Shown in pieces: positions 8,350-17,372 of a DNA stretch of 64,000 nt. This DNA comes from Staphylococcus sp. MI 10-1553 (GTDB lineage: Bacteria > Bacillota > Bacilli > Staphylococcales > Staphylococcaceae), in assembly GCF_010365305.1 (NCBI RefSeq), contig NZ_CP048279.1, positions 2,170,001-2,234,000 on the forward strand, read 5' to 3'. The notes below the pieces were generated by a model. It was not told the DNA's origin, searched no databases, and saw only the letters and a program-made list of their open reading frames with translations. Each line of letters starts with the position of its first letter. Position 1 is the first letter of the stretch. Both the position numbers and the translations under genes were made by a program.

Positions 8350-9747
8350 TTATGATGAAACAGGCGCTTTCTTTTTAATGCCGATGCCTGTAAAGCCATA
8401 GAACAATGCGATGAGTACACAAAGGTAACACGGCACTGCCCAAATGAAAAATTGACCAACACCGACACCAAGTTGTTGCGTATAATAAATGCCTGATGTC
8501 CCCCATGGAATGAGTGGGATGATCATCGTACCAGAATCTTCTAATGTTCGAGATAAATTCACCCGATCCAAGTCCATTTTGTCATACATTTGCATGAGTA
8601 AGACGCCGACCATAATAATGACGACTGACGCAACCCCTGCAGCGAGTACCATCATTAAACTTCCGATGACCGTCACAAGGATGAGCTGACCGCGTGAATT
8701 CATATTTTTAGAGATACTATGCAAAATCACGTCTAAACAGCCCGCTTTTTCGACAATTCCCGCGAAAGCATAGCCACAAAAAATCGTCACTAATACTTGC
8801 GTCATACTCATCATGCCACCTTGTTCAATCAATGATAACGCTTTTTGAGACAAGCCTTCTTGACCGACTAACATCTTTGGTGTAAAGCCACTAAATGTCG
8901 CAATAAAACCATTTTTAAGTTGAAAGCCGTGGTTCAACCAGCCGACTAAAATGGCCACGACACTTGAAATGAGCATCGATGGTACGGTTGAAATTTTAGC
9001 TAAGAGACAAACGACAATGACAATTAATGGAAGCCAAACGAAAAAGTTAATATGGTACATTGTAGCAATGTCTTTTAACAATGCGTCAATTTGTGCTGTA
9101 TTCGTCTGAACTGAAAACTTTCTTGATGCGATATGCCAAACGATGATGCCGATGATAGATGCCGGTACAGTCGTCCAAATCATATGTTTAATATGGCTGA
9201 AAATGTTCACGCGTGTGACTAATGATGCCAAATTAGTCGTATCGGATAAAGGTGACATTTTATCGCCAAATACTGCTCCTGAAATGATTGCACCGGCTGC
9301 CATACCTGCTGGAATATCCATATGTAAGCCGATTGCCATTAAAGCAATACCTGCAGTGGACGCTGACCCCCATGCTGTCCCTGTTGCAACTGAAGTAATG
9401 GCTGAAATGAGAAACGCCGAAATGAGAAAGTAACTCGGACTTAAAAATTTCAAACCGTAATAAATCAGTGCGGGTACAGTGCCTGAATACATCCATGAAC
9501 CAACAATAATACCGACCGTCAAAATAATGAATATCGCGGGCATCGCTGTAGCTAAACGATCTGTAATCCCTTCTTCTAGATCTTTCCAACGCAAGCCAAC
9601 ACGCCATGCAATCCATGACGCATAAGCTGCCGAGATAATTAATAAAGGTTGTACAGGTATTTCAAAAAAGATAAAGCCCACACAAACCACAATCATCATC
9701 ACTAAAATAGTTGACAGTGACTCTAATAAAGTAGGTTTTCTTTTCAT
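8350..9747 (-). CDS. NhaC-family Na+/H+ antiporter (first copy)
   Basis: A 465-residue, about 12-helix transporter of the NhaC family. Family segments visible include TGTAWGSASTAGIALM, GAVFGDKMSPLSDTTNLAS and LEDSGTMIIPLIPWGTSG. Members exchange sodium for protons, or malate/lactate with cations. GGGGAG lies 10 bases before the ATG at 9747; a TTG two codons upstream has tighter spacing and could be used instead. The gene follows the opine dehydrogenase by only 20-odd bases, so the two form an operon, which suggests a link to opine-like or amino-acid substrates rather than simple sodium homeostasis. Confidence 0.85.
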   Translation of the reverse strand: MKRKPTLLESLSTILVMMIVVCVGFIFFEIPVQPLLIISAAYASWIAWRVGLRWKDLEEGITDRLATAMPAIFIILTVGIIVGSWMYSGTVPALIYYGLKFLSPSYFLISAFLISAITSVATGTAWGSASTAGIALMAIGLHMDIPAGMAAGAIISGAVFGDKMSPLSDTTNLASLVTRVNIFSHIKHMIWTTVPASIIGIIVWHIASRKFSVQTNTAQIDALLKDIATMYHINFFVWLPLIVIVVCLLAKISTVPSMLISSVVAILVGWLNHGFQLKNGFIATFSGFTPKMLVGQEGLSQKALSLIEQGGMMSMTQVLVTIFCGYAFAGIVEKAGCLDVILHSISKNMNSRGQLILVTVIGSLMMVLAAGVASVVIIMVGVLLMQMYDKMDLDRVNLSRTLEDSGTMIIPLIPWGTSGIYYTQQLGVGVGQFFIWAVPCYLCVLIALFYGFTGIGIKKKAPVSS

Positions 9748-9772
9748 ACACAACACACTCCCCTTTGTATTT

Positions 9773-10849
9773 TTAGTAAGAAGCTAATCCTACATTTTCT
9801 CTTCCTAAGTATTCAATTGTTAATCCCTCATTGAAAAAATCACGCTCTAAAATCGTTGAGGCAATCACAATAATGGCATCAATATTCGGTGTAGGTACCC
9901 CTATTTCTCTACCTAAACTCGACCATAATACGAGACCATAAGCAATATCTTCAGTTAAATAGCGGTTGTTTACTTTATTCGGTCCTGGAATTCGCGAAAA
10001 GACCGGGCTGTGGTTGAACAGTTTGTTGAGTGGTTCATCTTCCATCTCACGCTCTAAATAACCACGTGCAATACGGGCTTCTTTCGCCGTTTCCAACTCA
10101 AATCCTAGCTTACGCCCTAACGTTAAACGCTCGACTTCGACTGCATGTAACAGGCGCACCGTATGATTCGTAATCCCTTCTTTATATAGCGCAAAATCTC
10201 CACTGTAATCAATACGTCCCACATTCAATAACGTTGGTCCAGGATGTACTTCTGGATTACCGTTTTCTAAATTTGTACGCCATAAACTTTCTTCTTTAAC
10301 AATATATGGATAGAGCGATTCCACTTTTTTAAACGTTTGTGTTAAATCCTTTTCATTTAATGTAGAGAAATAAACTTTTCGTACATTTAATGATAAATCG
10401 ACTGAAGCTGTTTCAAAGTTGACGCGTGTCCCATACGTTAAAGTGTTCGCTTCTGAAAAGATTGGACGTGTCTCTATTTTGTATTCTTCTAAAACTTTAA
10501 TAAAACGTGCTGAACCCATTGCTGCTGCCATATTAAAAAAGATGATTTGATCATTATTAATATGCGATGACATTAATTCCGCATAATATTCGATAAATGA
10601 CGAAGGGATACATAACATAACAATTTCAGCACCCTCTAAGACATAGCCCATGTCGTCACTTATATTCGTGAACGGTACAAAACTTTCTGTGCCCTCATTA
10701 TTAAAATTAAAACCACCTTGTTCAATAGCATAATCAAATTTACTGATGGATTGGTTACGACAATACAGTTTGACGTGATGCCCTTGATTCATCATATCAA
10801 CCGCTGCTGTCACTGCCCCGTTACCTGATCCTACAATTGCTATTTTCAT
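9773..10849 (-). CDS. NAD/NADP octopine/nopaline dehydrogenase-family protein
   Basis: A 358-residue two-domain dehydrogenase. The Rossmann part opens with KIAIVGSGNGAVTAA (GxGxxA type), and the C-terminal octopine dehydrogenase domain carries NPEVHPGPTLLNVGRID and the catalytic-type His in that segment. The family reductively condenses an amino acid with a keto acid, or runs the reverse; staphylopine synthase CntM is a distant relative with different neighbours. A long N-terminal extension is open in frame, but AAGAAGGG before the ATG at 10849 and the canonical Rossmann start fix this site. First gene of the operon with NhaC. Confidence 0.85.
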   Translation of the reverse strand: MKIAIVGSGNGAVTAAVDMMNQGHHVKLYCRNQSISKFDYAIEQGGFNFNNEGTESFVPFTNISDDMGYVLEGAEIVMLCIPSSFIEYYAELMSSHINNDQIIFFNMAAAMGSARFIKVLEEYKIETRPIFSEANTLTYGTRVNFETASVDLSLNVRKVYFSTLNEKDLTQTFKKVESLYPYIVKEESLWRTNLENGNPEVHPGPTLLNVGRIDYSGDFALYKEGITNHTVRLLHAVEVERLTLGRKLGFELETAKEARIARGYLEREMEDEPLNKLFNHSPVFSRIPGPNKVNNRYLTEDIAYGLVLWSSLGREIGVPTPNIDAIIVIASTILERDFFNEGLTIEYLGRENVGLASY

Positions 10850-11379
10850 TTGTTTACCCTTCTTTCTGTTTTTTTCTGCTTGGTGTCGTGTCATCGAATT
10901 GTGACTCAACATGAATCGTAACAGAACGATTATAAAAAGAAAACAATTTTTTGAATATCGTTGCGTTCTCATCGCGATGTTGCTTAGTTATACCCTATAT
11001 GCGCACAATTATGTTGCTAAAGGTCTTTTTTATTTTAGTGCTGCACATATTGATTTACTACTAGTGGCCCATCCTCATGTCACTGCTTACCATGTAGTAT
11101 TTACTTTAATTGAACTTTTTCAACACCCTCAATTATCCATTGATATAGAATGATTCATTTTTATACCACTTCAATTGAGATCACATTTTCCAATTGATGA
11201 CGTTGTATTTTTAAAGCTTATAACGATTTAAGTCAACTCTCTAAATATTACATCCACTGTAACATCTTAAATTACAAAAATTTTAAAAATAAAACTAAAT
11301 AGCGCGTTAAATCTGCATTTGATGAGGAAAAGTGCAGTTGTCACAAGATTACATCGTATCCCACTCGAGTTTTAATTCA
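10850..11379. other. Divergent intergenic region
   Basis: About 530 bases between the opine dehydrogenase and the second ssaA-type gene. Both promoters must lie here. A near-WalR pattern with a 6-base spacer, TGTTAC-N6-TGTAAT on the minus strand, occurs at about 11247-11264. An 80-codon ORF at 10911-11153 has no ribosome binding site and was not accepted. Confidence 0.4.
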
Positions 11380-11396
11380 ATTACAAAACTGTAACA
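11380..11396 (-). promoter_or_regulatory. WalR box upstream of the second ssaA-type gene
   Basis: On the minus strand the sequence is TGTTAC-AGTTT-TGTAAT, an exact match to TGTWAH-N5-TGTWAH. It lies 130 bases before the start of the CHAP gene at 11526, consistent with WalKR control of cell-wall hydrolases. Confidence 0.75.
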
Positions 11397-11525
11397 TTCT
11401 ACACAGACGGCTCAATTTTTGGTACAGTTCATATTGTCGTTAAAAGAACGATTCTATTAAACAAACTAACTTTTACAATTCTCAAATTAAAATAAACAAC
11501 CAAAAACTATAGGAGGACTTTTATT

Positions 11526-12104
11526 ATGTTAAAAAAATTCGCTACTACAACTACATTAACTGCTGGATTAGGTGCTGCCGCTGCGGTGGGCTTACAACAC
11601 GATAACGCTGAGGCTGCTGAAGGTAACTACAGCTATTCATACAGCTACAACTACGGCTATAACACAAATGCACAAGGTAACACAAACTACAACTACAATG
11701 CAAACAGCAACCAAACTTACACATACGGTCAAAATACAACAAGCACATCTACTTCAACGCAATCAACTGGCGTAACAAGTGCTGGAAACTTATACACACC
11801 TGGTCAATGTACTTGGTATGTATATGACAAAGTTGGCGGTGAAATTGGTTCAACTTGGGGTAACGCAAATAACTGGGCAAGCTCAGCATCAGCTGCAGGT
11901 TTCACTGTGGACAATAAGCCTGAAGAAGGTTCAATCTTACAATCAAATGCAGGTCCTATGGGGCACGTGGCATACGTTGAATCAGTAAATGAAGATGGTT
12001 CAATCACAGTATCAGAAATGAACTATGACGGCGGTCCTTTCAACGTAAGTACACGTACAATCTCTGCATCAGAAGCTGGTTCATACAACTACATTCACGT
12101 ATAA
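11526..12104 (+). CDS. SsaA-like CHAP-domain secreted hydrolase
   Basis: A 192-residue paralogue of the SsaA protein encoded 4 kb upstream. It has a signal peptide ending near AEA-AEG, a short repetitive stretch rich in Tyr, Asn and Ser (about 30-80), and a CHAP domain from about residue 85 with [31 protein letters not shown] and [11 protein letters not shown]. Catalytic Cys and His are both present. AGGAGG precedes the ATG at normal spacing. A consensus WalR box and its own terminator mark it as a separately regulated unit. It corresponds to the SsaA-like gene near the glycerate dehydrogenase gene in S. aureus. Confidence 0.9.
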   Translation: MLKKFATTTTLTAGLGAAAAVGLQHDNAEAAEGNYSYSYSYNYGYNTNAQGNTNYNYNANSNQTYTYGQNTTSTSTSTQSTGVTSAGNLYTPGQCTWYVYDKVGGEIGSTWGNANNWASSASAAGFTVDNKPEEGSILQSNAGPMGHVAYVESVNEDGSITVSEMNYDGGPFNVSTRTISASEAGSYNYIHV

Positions 12105-12127
12105 GATAAAATTAATCATTGAATTAA

Positions 12128-12165
12128 AAAACCATTGTTGTTACGGCATACAGCAATGGTTTTTT
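12128..12165. terminator. Terminator after the SsaA-like gene
   Basis: AAACCATTGTTG pairs with CAGCAATGGTTT with one mismatch and is followed by TTTT, about 25 bases after the stop codon. Confidence 0.88.
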
Positions 12166-12209
12166 ACTATGTGAATTGGTAAAAGTATTTTTTATCCATC
12201 TTGCCGACA

Positions 12210-12223
12210 AATGAACATTCATT
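12210..12223. promoter_or_regulatory. Short inverted repeat before the SMR genes
   Basis: AATGAA-CA-TTCATT is a perfect 6-bp inverted repeat about 40 bases before the SMR start, the size and place expected for a TetR-type operator. No regulator gene is adjacent, so this is only a candidate. Confidence 0.3.
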
Positions 12224-12261
12224 ATATGATGGCATTATATGATTTTAAGGAGGCATTTCAC

Positions 12262-12588
12262 ATGCAATGGACGAAAGTGATTTTCGCTGGTTTAATGGAG
12301 GTGGTCTGGGTCATTGGCTTAACGCATTCTCATCTGCTTTACCAATGGATATTGACCATTGCGCTGATCGGTTTAAGTTTTTGGATGATGGTGTCCGCTT
12401 CACGTGTCTTACCTGTAGGGACAGTATATGCAGTATTCGTCGGTATTGGCACGTTAGGCACTGTCATTGTCGGCATGCTGTTCTTCAATGAGTCAGTTAG
12501 CTTTATCAAACTATTCTTCATCCTCACATTACTTATCGGCGTTATCGGTCTCAAATTAACGACAGATCAGGCAGGTGAACAGCAATGA
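12262..12588 (+). CDS. SMR-family multidrug/guanidinium exporter subunit A
   Basis: A 108-residue four-helix small multidrug resistance protein, with the membrane Glu (Glu13) in FAGLMEVVWV that binds proton and cation, and the PVGTVYAVFVGIGTLG signature. AAGGAGG just before the ATG at 12262 fixes the start; an upstream in-frame ATG lacks one. Its stop overlaps the start of a second SMR gene, the arrangement of obligate pairs such as YkkC/YkkD. Substrates could be quaternary ammonium compounds or guanidine derivatives. No guanidine riboswitch could be recognised in the short leader. Confidence 0.87.
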   Translation: MQWTKVIFAGLMEVVWVIGLTHSHLLYQWILTIALIGLSFWMMVSASRVLPVGTVYAVFVGIGTLGTVIVGMLFFNESVSFIKLFFILTLLIGVIGLKLTTDQAGEQQ

Positions 12589-12899
12589 GTTGGTTCGCAC
12601 TCTTTTTAGCAGGCTTATTTGAAGTATTAGGTGTGCTTTGGTTAAACGAATATGCACGCCAACATCAAAAACGTTTTATTGTGTTACTCGCTATCACCTT
12701 TGCTTTGAGCTTACTCAGTCTTTCGTGGGCAATGCAAGACATACCAATGGGGACTGCTTATGCAATTTGGACAGGAATCGGTACAGCTGGTGGTACGATT
12801 TTAGGTATGGTCGTTTATCAGGAGTCCAAACAGTTTATTAGAATCTTTTTCATTTTCTTGATTATCATTTCTGCTGTCGGACTGAAATTAGTTGTATAA
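12585..12899 (+). CDS. SMR-family multidrug/guanidinium exporter subunit B
   Basis: A 104-residue SMR protein with four hydrophobic helices, Glu13 in LAGLFEVLGV and the PMGTAYAIWTGIGTAG signature. It begins with an ATGA overlap on the stop codon of the preceding SMR gene, so translation is coupled and a heteromeric transporter in antiparallel orientation is likely. Positive charges are arranged differently from subunit A (for example NEYARQHQKR after the first helix), as in known heterodimer pairs. Energy would come from the proton gradient. The exported compound cannot be told from the sequence. Confidence 0.87.
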   Translation: MSWFALFLAGLFEVLGVLWLNEYARQHQKRFIVLLAITFALSLLSLSWAMQDIPMGTAYAIWTGIGTAGGTILGMVVYQESKQFIRIFFIFLIIISAVGLKLVV

Positions 12900-12962
12900 C
12901 TTGCATTTCTTGTAATCTAGAAAAGGGTTTCATATACTAGAGAAGAAAGGTGGGAATCGCAT

Positions 12963-13925
12963 ATGAAAAAAGTATTTATCGCAGGTCCTATCCCAGAAAA
13001 AGGACTTGAAATATTAAAAGCTCATTTTGAAGTTGAGATGTACGAAGGTGAAGGAATTATTGATAAAGAAACGCTTAAAAACGGTGTTAAAGATGCTTTC
13101 GGACTTGTCAGCTTATTATCTACAGAAGTGGACCAAGAAGTGATTGATAGTGGTACAGAACTTCAGTTCATTGCCAATTATGGGGCTGGTTTTAACAATG
13201 TTGATATTGACTACGCACGTTCAAAAAACATCGATGTTTCCAATACACCTAAGGCTTCCACTGATGCAACAGCTGAATTAACAATGGCGATTTTGCTTGC
13301 TGTCGCACGACGCATACCTGAAGGGGATCAACTCATGCGCAATCAAGGGTTCAATGGTTGGGCACCGTTATTTTTCCGAGGCCGTGAAGTATCTGGAAAA
13401 ACAATCGGGATTATTGGACTCGGTGAAATTGGTACCGCGGTTGCACAGCGCGCCAAAGGATTCAACATGAATATTCTTTATACAGGACCACATCAAAAAC
13501 CTGATAAAGAGCAAGCGCTCGGTACGCAATATGTTGATTTAGATACATTGCTACAAAACGCTGATTTTGTAACAATTAATGCGGCTTACCAACCTTCAAT
13601 GAAACACATGATCGATACACCTCAGCTTAAAATGATGAAACCGACAAGTTACCTCATCAATGCTTCTCGTGGCCCAATTGTCCACGAAGCTGCACTGCTC
13701 GAAGCATTGGAAAACAAAATGATTGAAGGGGCTGCACTCGACGTTTATGAGTTTGAACCTGAAATTACTGAAGGGTTAAAGTCATTGAAGAATGTCGTCA
13801 TTACGCCTCATATCGGAAATGCCACATTTGAAGCTCGTGATATGATGGCAGAAATGGTAGCAAATAATTTAATTAAAAAGGCAACTGGAGAAACACCAGA
13901 TTATATTGTCAATGCCTCTAAATGA
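12963..13925 (+). CDS. D-2-hydroxyacid dehydrogenase (glycerate/hydroxypyruvate reductase type)
   Basis: A 320-residue NAD(P)-dependent enzyme of the D-isomer-specific 2-hydroxyacid dehydrogenase family. The Rossmann motif GLGEIG is at 152-157. The catalytic set is Arg236 (in NASRGPIV), Glu265 (in VYEFEPE) and His283 (in TPHIGNATFEAR). Length and motifs fit glyoxylate/hydroxypyruvate or glycerate dehydrogenases, and S. aureus has its annotated glycerate dehydrogenase at this place after the SsaA-like gene. GAAAGGTGGG precedes the ATG. It is the last core gene before the AT-rich RiPP insertion and shares the bidirectional terminator that follows. Confidence 0.88.
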   Translation: MKKVFIAGPIPEKGLEILKAHFEVEMYEGEGIIDKETLKNGVKDAFGLVSLLSTEVDQEVIDSGTELQFIANYGAGFNNVDIDYARSKNIDVSNTPKASTDATAELTMAILLAVARRIPEGDQLMRNQGFNGWAPLFFRGREVSGKTIGIIGLGEIGTAVAQRAKGFNMNILYTGPHQKPDKEQALGTQYVDLDTLLQNADFVTINAAYQPSMKHMIDTPQLKMMKPTSYLINASRGPIVHEAALLEALENKMIEGAALDVYEFEPEITEGLKSLKNVVITPHIGNATFEARDMMAEMVANNLIKKATGETPDYIVNASK

Positions 13926-14026
13926 CACGACGCATCACCTTTTTGAATATAGTGACATCACACTTTATACAGCAGCATGATTGGTTAGCAGTCATTCAAA
14001 AGGAATAAAACTTTTAACGCTTTTAA

Positions 14027-14065
14027 AAACCTCCAAAAATTCTTTTAATTGAATTTTGGAGGTTT
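14027..14065. terminator. Bidirectional terminator between core gene and RiPP island
   Basis: AAACCTCCAAAAATTC pairs with GAATTTTGGAGGTTT across an 8-base loop. Convergent transcription of the dehydrogenase (plus) and the ABC-F gene (minus) meets here. Confidence 0.82.
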
Positions 14066-14154
14066 AAACTTTGATGTGCTTTGCATTCAGATATGGTAAT
14101 AACGTCTAAATTTTGAAAATGCGCCTAGAAAACACCGTCTTTTTACATTAAAAC

Positions 14155-15609
14155 CTATCTGATTCTTTTTAATTTGCGTTGTGATATTTCATAAATGACC
14201 GTAGCAATTTTATCGACAAAAAAGCTATCATGTGATGTAAATAATATCGTTCCTGGATATTGTTTGATCAATTGCTCTAACCCTTGAATTGCATCAATGT
14301 CTAGGTAATTGGTCGGTTCGTCCAACATTAAGACGTTGCTACGGTTTAACAATGAAGTCGCAAGCAATGCTTTAAGCTGTTCCCCTGCACTAAGTGTCGT
14401 TGTTTGTTTCACTAAATCGCTTTTATCGAAGCCAATCTTTTCCAAAACATCTACAACGAAATCATATGAATGTTCAGTATCATTCATAACGAAATGGATA
14501 AGATCAACGTCCTTTTGATCAAAGAAAAAGTCTTGTCTTAAATAAGAAAACTTAACATTGGAAGATATGATGATGGCTTCATGACGATGATAGATATGGT
14601 TTAATAATGTCGTTTTTCCTACCCCATTGTTACCAACAAAAGCCACTTTTTCACCCGTTTCAATTTGAAAAGATGTGTTGTCTAAAAGCATGTTATCACC
14701 AGCATGAATCGTCAGTTCATTCGCATACATCACTATTCTACTCGATTTCTGTATATCCATAGAAGGGAATTGTATCTCCTTATTTTCAAGTATTCCCTTT
14801 TTCATTGGAATATTTTCTAATTTCTTCTCAAGTGATTTAATTTGTCGAGAAATCCCTTTTTGACTACTCCCCCTTGATTTAGATTGTCCTAATCTTCCTG
14901 GATTTATTCTTTTATTCTTTTTACTTGATGTCACATTAGAAGTGCGTTTTAATGCTTCTCTTTTATTTTGTATCGCCGATTGTAACTGTTCTTTTTGTAC
15001 GTCTATTTGGGTATTTATATTTTCAACCGTTGCTCTTTCTAGTTGTTTTTGTTCCGTGTAATCTGTCCAGCTTCCTTTGTATTCTTTTACTTTGTGATTT
15101 TCGATGACCCAAATTTTTGTCGCAATTTCTTCCACTAAATTTCTGTCGTGTGTCGTAAAAATAATAGTGCCTTGGTGATTTTTTAATGTCTTCATTAAAA
15201 ATTTTACACTACTCAAATCTAAATTTGTCGTCGGTTCATCAAGCATTAAATTGACAAATTCATCTTTGATCACATTTGATAAACCTAATCTAATTTTTTC
15301 CCCTCCACTACAATTTTCAAAACTGCCACTATACGGAACGCCCCCCATTTTAGAGATCAACGCATAATTCGTTTCGTTTCCTAATTCATTGTTGTTCTCA
15401 ATTTGTTTTAAATATAGAAAGTCATGGTTTTTTTCAAAAATTCCTGAAAAATTGTTAAAATGACCCGAAATTAAATTTAAAAGGGTTGTTTTTCCGCTTC
15501 CATTCGCACCGATAATCGCAATTTTATCACCATCTAATATTTCTAATCGGTCAATTGTCAATAATGCTTTACCTAAAAATTCAATATAGATATCTTTTAA
15601 CATTGTCAT
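14155..15609 (-). CDS. ABC-F ATPase, probable self-immunity protein of the RiPP cluster
   Basis: A 484-residue soluble protein with two ABC ATPase halves and no membrane segment. Half 1 has Walker A GANGSGKTT, signature CSGGEK and Walker B LMLDEPTTNLD; half 2 has GNNGVGKTT, LSAGEQ and VLMLDEPTNYLD. Between them (about 190-290) is a long, charged linker, the region that in Vga/Msr/Lsa-type proteins reaches toward the peptidyl transferase centre. Length and linker fit ribosome-protecting ABC-F factors, not a transporter. As last gene of the putative RiPP operon it may give producer immunity or resistance to an unrelated drug. The start could be either of two close ATG codons (ATG-ACA-ATG). Confidence 0.8.
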   Translation of the reverse strand: MTMLKDIYIEFLGKALLTIDRLEILDGDKIAIIGANGSGKTTLLNLISGHFNNFSGIFEKNHDFLYLKQIENNNELGNETNYALISKMGGVPYSGSFENCSGGEKIRLGLSNVIKDEFVNLMLDEPTTNLDLSSVKFLMKTLKNHQGTIIFTTHDRNLVEEIATKIWVIENHKVKEYKGSWTDYTEQKQLERATVENINTQIDVQKEQLQSAIQNKREALKRTSNVTSSKKNKRINPGRLGQSKSRGSSQKGISRQIKSLEKKLENIPMKKGILENKEIQFPSMDIQKSSRIVMYANELTIHAGDNMLLDNTSFQIETGEKVAFVGNNGVGKTTLLNHIYHRHEAIIISSNVKFSYLRQDFFFDQKDVDLIHFVMNDTEHSYDFVVDVLEKIGFDKSDLVKQTTTLSAGEQLKALLATSLLNRSNVLMLDEPTNYLDIDAIQGLEQLIKQYPGTILFTSHDSFFVDKIATVIYEISQRKLKRIR

Positions 15610-15627
15610 ATAACATTCTCACGCTTT

Positions 15628-16428
15628 CTATCTTTCATTCGTTGTTAATTTTGCATTTTTTATTGAATACAGTGCAATTGTAGACATTAAAATCGCCATC
15701 ATCATAACAATCCCTATATTGAAAGGATTAGAAACACCAAATCCAATATCTCTCATTGCATTTAACTGGTAGGTTAAAGGATTTAAATAAGATATTGTAC
15801 GAATTAATAGCGGTGCTTTATCAAAACTAAAGAAAATGGGTGCTGTAAAAGAAACCGGTAATAATAAAGTGTTCAAAATTAAATCCCTTATTTTGTATGA
15901 CGTTATTTTCAACGAGATAACAGTTCCTACTGAAAACCAAAAAATCATCATAATGATAGAACATAAAGCAATCAGTATAAATCGCTTCACTGAAAAATAG
16001 TCTCCAAAAATGAGCGAAATTAAATAGAGGACAACAACCTGTATTAAAAAGTTAAATAACGGGAAAGACATTTTTCCGATAATATATGCAAGTGGCGTAA
16101 CCCCTTTGAAGTATTTTAACGCTAGTAATCCCCACTTTCGATCCAATATAATCCTATAAACAGATTGTGCCATTTGACTATATACAATCAATCCTATAAT
16201 GCCGATAAAAGAGAATTGTAAAAAAGAAACTTCTTTACTGCCATAATGAATCATGCCAAAAGTTGAAGCAATGCCTGTTGAATAAAATAGGAAATAAAGG
16301 ATAGGAATAAGTATTTGAGTGTAAATTAAATGTTTATTGTTGATTAATGCTCTAAACTCAATGTAGCTCATCTTAAAAATAGACTCTATTAGATTCGACC
16401 TTTGATCTCTATAATTTAACTTTTTCAT
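15628..16428 (-). CDS. ABC-2 type permease of the RiPP exporter
   Basis: A 266-residue membrane protein with about six hydrophobic segments in the ABC-2 permease pattern: a cytoplasmic N terminus, a FRALINNKHL segment before helix 1, YFKGVTPLAYIIGK in the cytoplasmic loop, and SYLNPLTYQLNAMRD before the last helices. This is typical of drug, bacteriocin and polysaccharide exporters. AAGGAG precedes the ATG. It follows the ATPase gene by 14 bases and precedes the ABC-F gene by 18, so it is inside the operon. It probably forms a 2+2 transporter with that ATPase, for peptide export or immunity. Confidence 0.82.
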   Translation of the reverse strand: MKKLNYRDQRSNLIESIFKMSYIEFRALINNKHLIYTQILIPILYFLFYSTGIASTFGMIHYGSKEVSFLQFSFIGIIGLIVYSQMAQSVYRIILDRKWGLLALKYFKGVTPLAYIIGKMSFPLFNFLIQVVVLYLISLIFGDYFSVKRFILIALCSIIMMIFWFSVGTVISLKITSYKIRDLILNTLLLPVSFTAPIFFSFDKAPLLIRTISYLNPLTYQLNAMRDIGFGVSNPFNIGIVMMMAILMSTIALYSIKNAKLTTNER

Positions 16429-16442
16429 GTTTTCTACGCTCC

Positions 16443-17324
16443 TTACCCTTTTAACTTAATAATCTCTTTTAAACTACGCTTATTTTGTTCAACAGCATGA
16501 ATGGCGATATCATGATCAATCAATAATTTCAATATTGCATTAATAGATTCTCCATTATTGACTTCAACCGTTAGAGGATGCCACGCTATCACATTAAAGT
16601 GCGCTGCTATATTTTTTTCAAGTTCTTTAGAGAGATGACCTTCATAGTTGACTTTATATTCATTCAGACGATTATATTGTTCTAAAAAATGATTGATCTC
16701 ACCAAAAAAGATCAAGTTGCCGTTTTCAATATACAGCACTTTATTACAGTACCTTTCTAACATGTCTAAATCATGAGAAGAGATTAAACAAACTTTTCCT
16801 TCTTGCGTCTTATCTTTCAGTTGATCTAAAATTTTCTCAGATGTTATCACATCCAAACTAGATGTCGGTTCATCCAAAATTAAAACTTTTGCGTTTGATA
16901 CAAGTTGTCTTGCCAACTGTACACGTTGCAATTGACCACCGGATAAATTTGTTGGATCCTCCTTTTCTTTTCCTTCTAAACCGATTTTATTTAATGCATG
17001 AATGGTTTCTGCTTTAGCATTTGAATATCCATCAAATAAAGCCTCCATATAGATGTTATCAAAAACATTTAAATACCAATCAATCGCTTGATTTTGTGGG
17101 CTAAATGAAATGTCTTTAGACGATAAGTCATCCGCTATCAAAACCTCTCCCTCTGTTAAAGGAAGTATGCCTAAAATCGAATTGATTAATGTACTTTTAC
17201 CTGCACCACTTTTTCCAATAAGTGCTAAGAAATCACCACTATTTAATTCAAACGAAATATTTTTAATGCCATCTCCGTTTTCATAAAAACAAGATAAATT
17301 TTCGACCTTCAAAATGTGATTCAA
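16443..17324 (-). CDS. ABC transporter ATP-binding protein of the RiPP exporter
   Basis: A 293-residue ATPase with Walker A GKSGAGKST, Q-loop FSPQN, signature LSGGQ, Walker B VLILDEPTSSLD and switch His in SSHDLD. After the nucleotide-binding domain (about 1-215) comes a C-terminal tail typical of CcmA/drug-exporter ATPases. AAGGAG lies 8 bases before a TTG at 17324; the GTG nine bases further up falls too close to that site, so TTG is the preferred start. It is paired with the ABC-2 permease directly downstream. Export of the mature peptide, or its removal from the membrane, are the likely jobs. Confidence 0.82.
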   Translation of the reverse strand: MNHILKVENLSCFYENGDGIKNISFELNSGDFLALIGKSGAGKSTLINSILGILPLTEGEVLIADDLSSKDISFSPQNQAIDWYLNVFDNIYMEALFDGYSNAKAETIHALNKIGLEGKEKEDPTNLSGGQLQRVQLARQLVSNAKVLILDEPTSSLDVITSEKILDQLKDKTQEGKVCLISSHDLDMLERYCNKVLYIENGNLIFFGEINHFLEQYNRLNEYKVNYEGHLSKELEKNIAAHFNVIAWHPLTVEVNNGESINAILKLLIDHDIAIHAVEQNKRSLKEIIKLKG

Positions 17325-17372
17325 TTTAATCACTCCTTAACCCATACTTTCATTCTTAAGAAACTGTAAGAT

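Noticed and set aside
10911..11153. 80-codon ORF in the divergent region
   Set aside because: No ribosome binding site and it overlaps the opine dehydrogenase promoter region; no family resemblance.
12170..12261. Guanidine (ykkC) riboswitch before the SMR pair
   Set aside because: The leader is under 100 bases and lacks the conserved ykkC elements.
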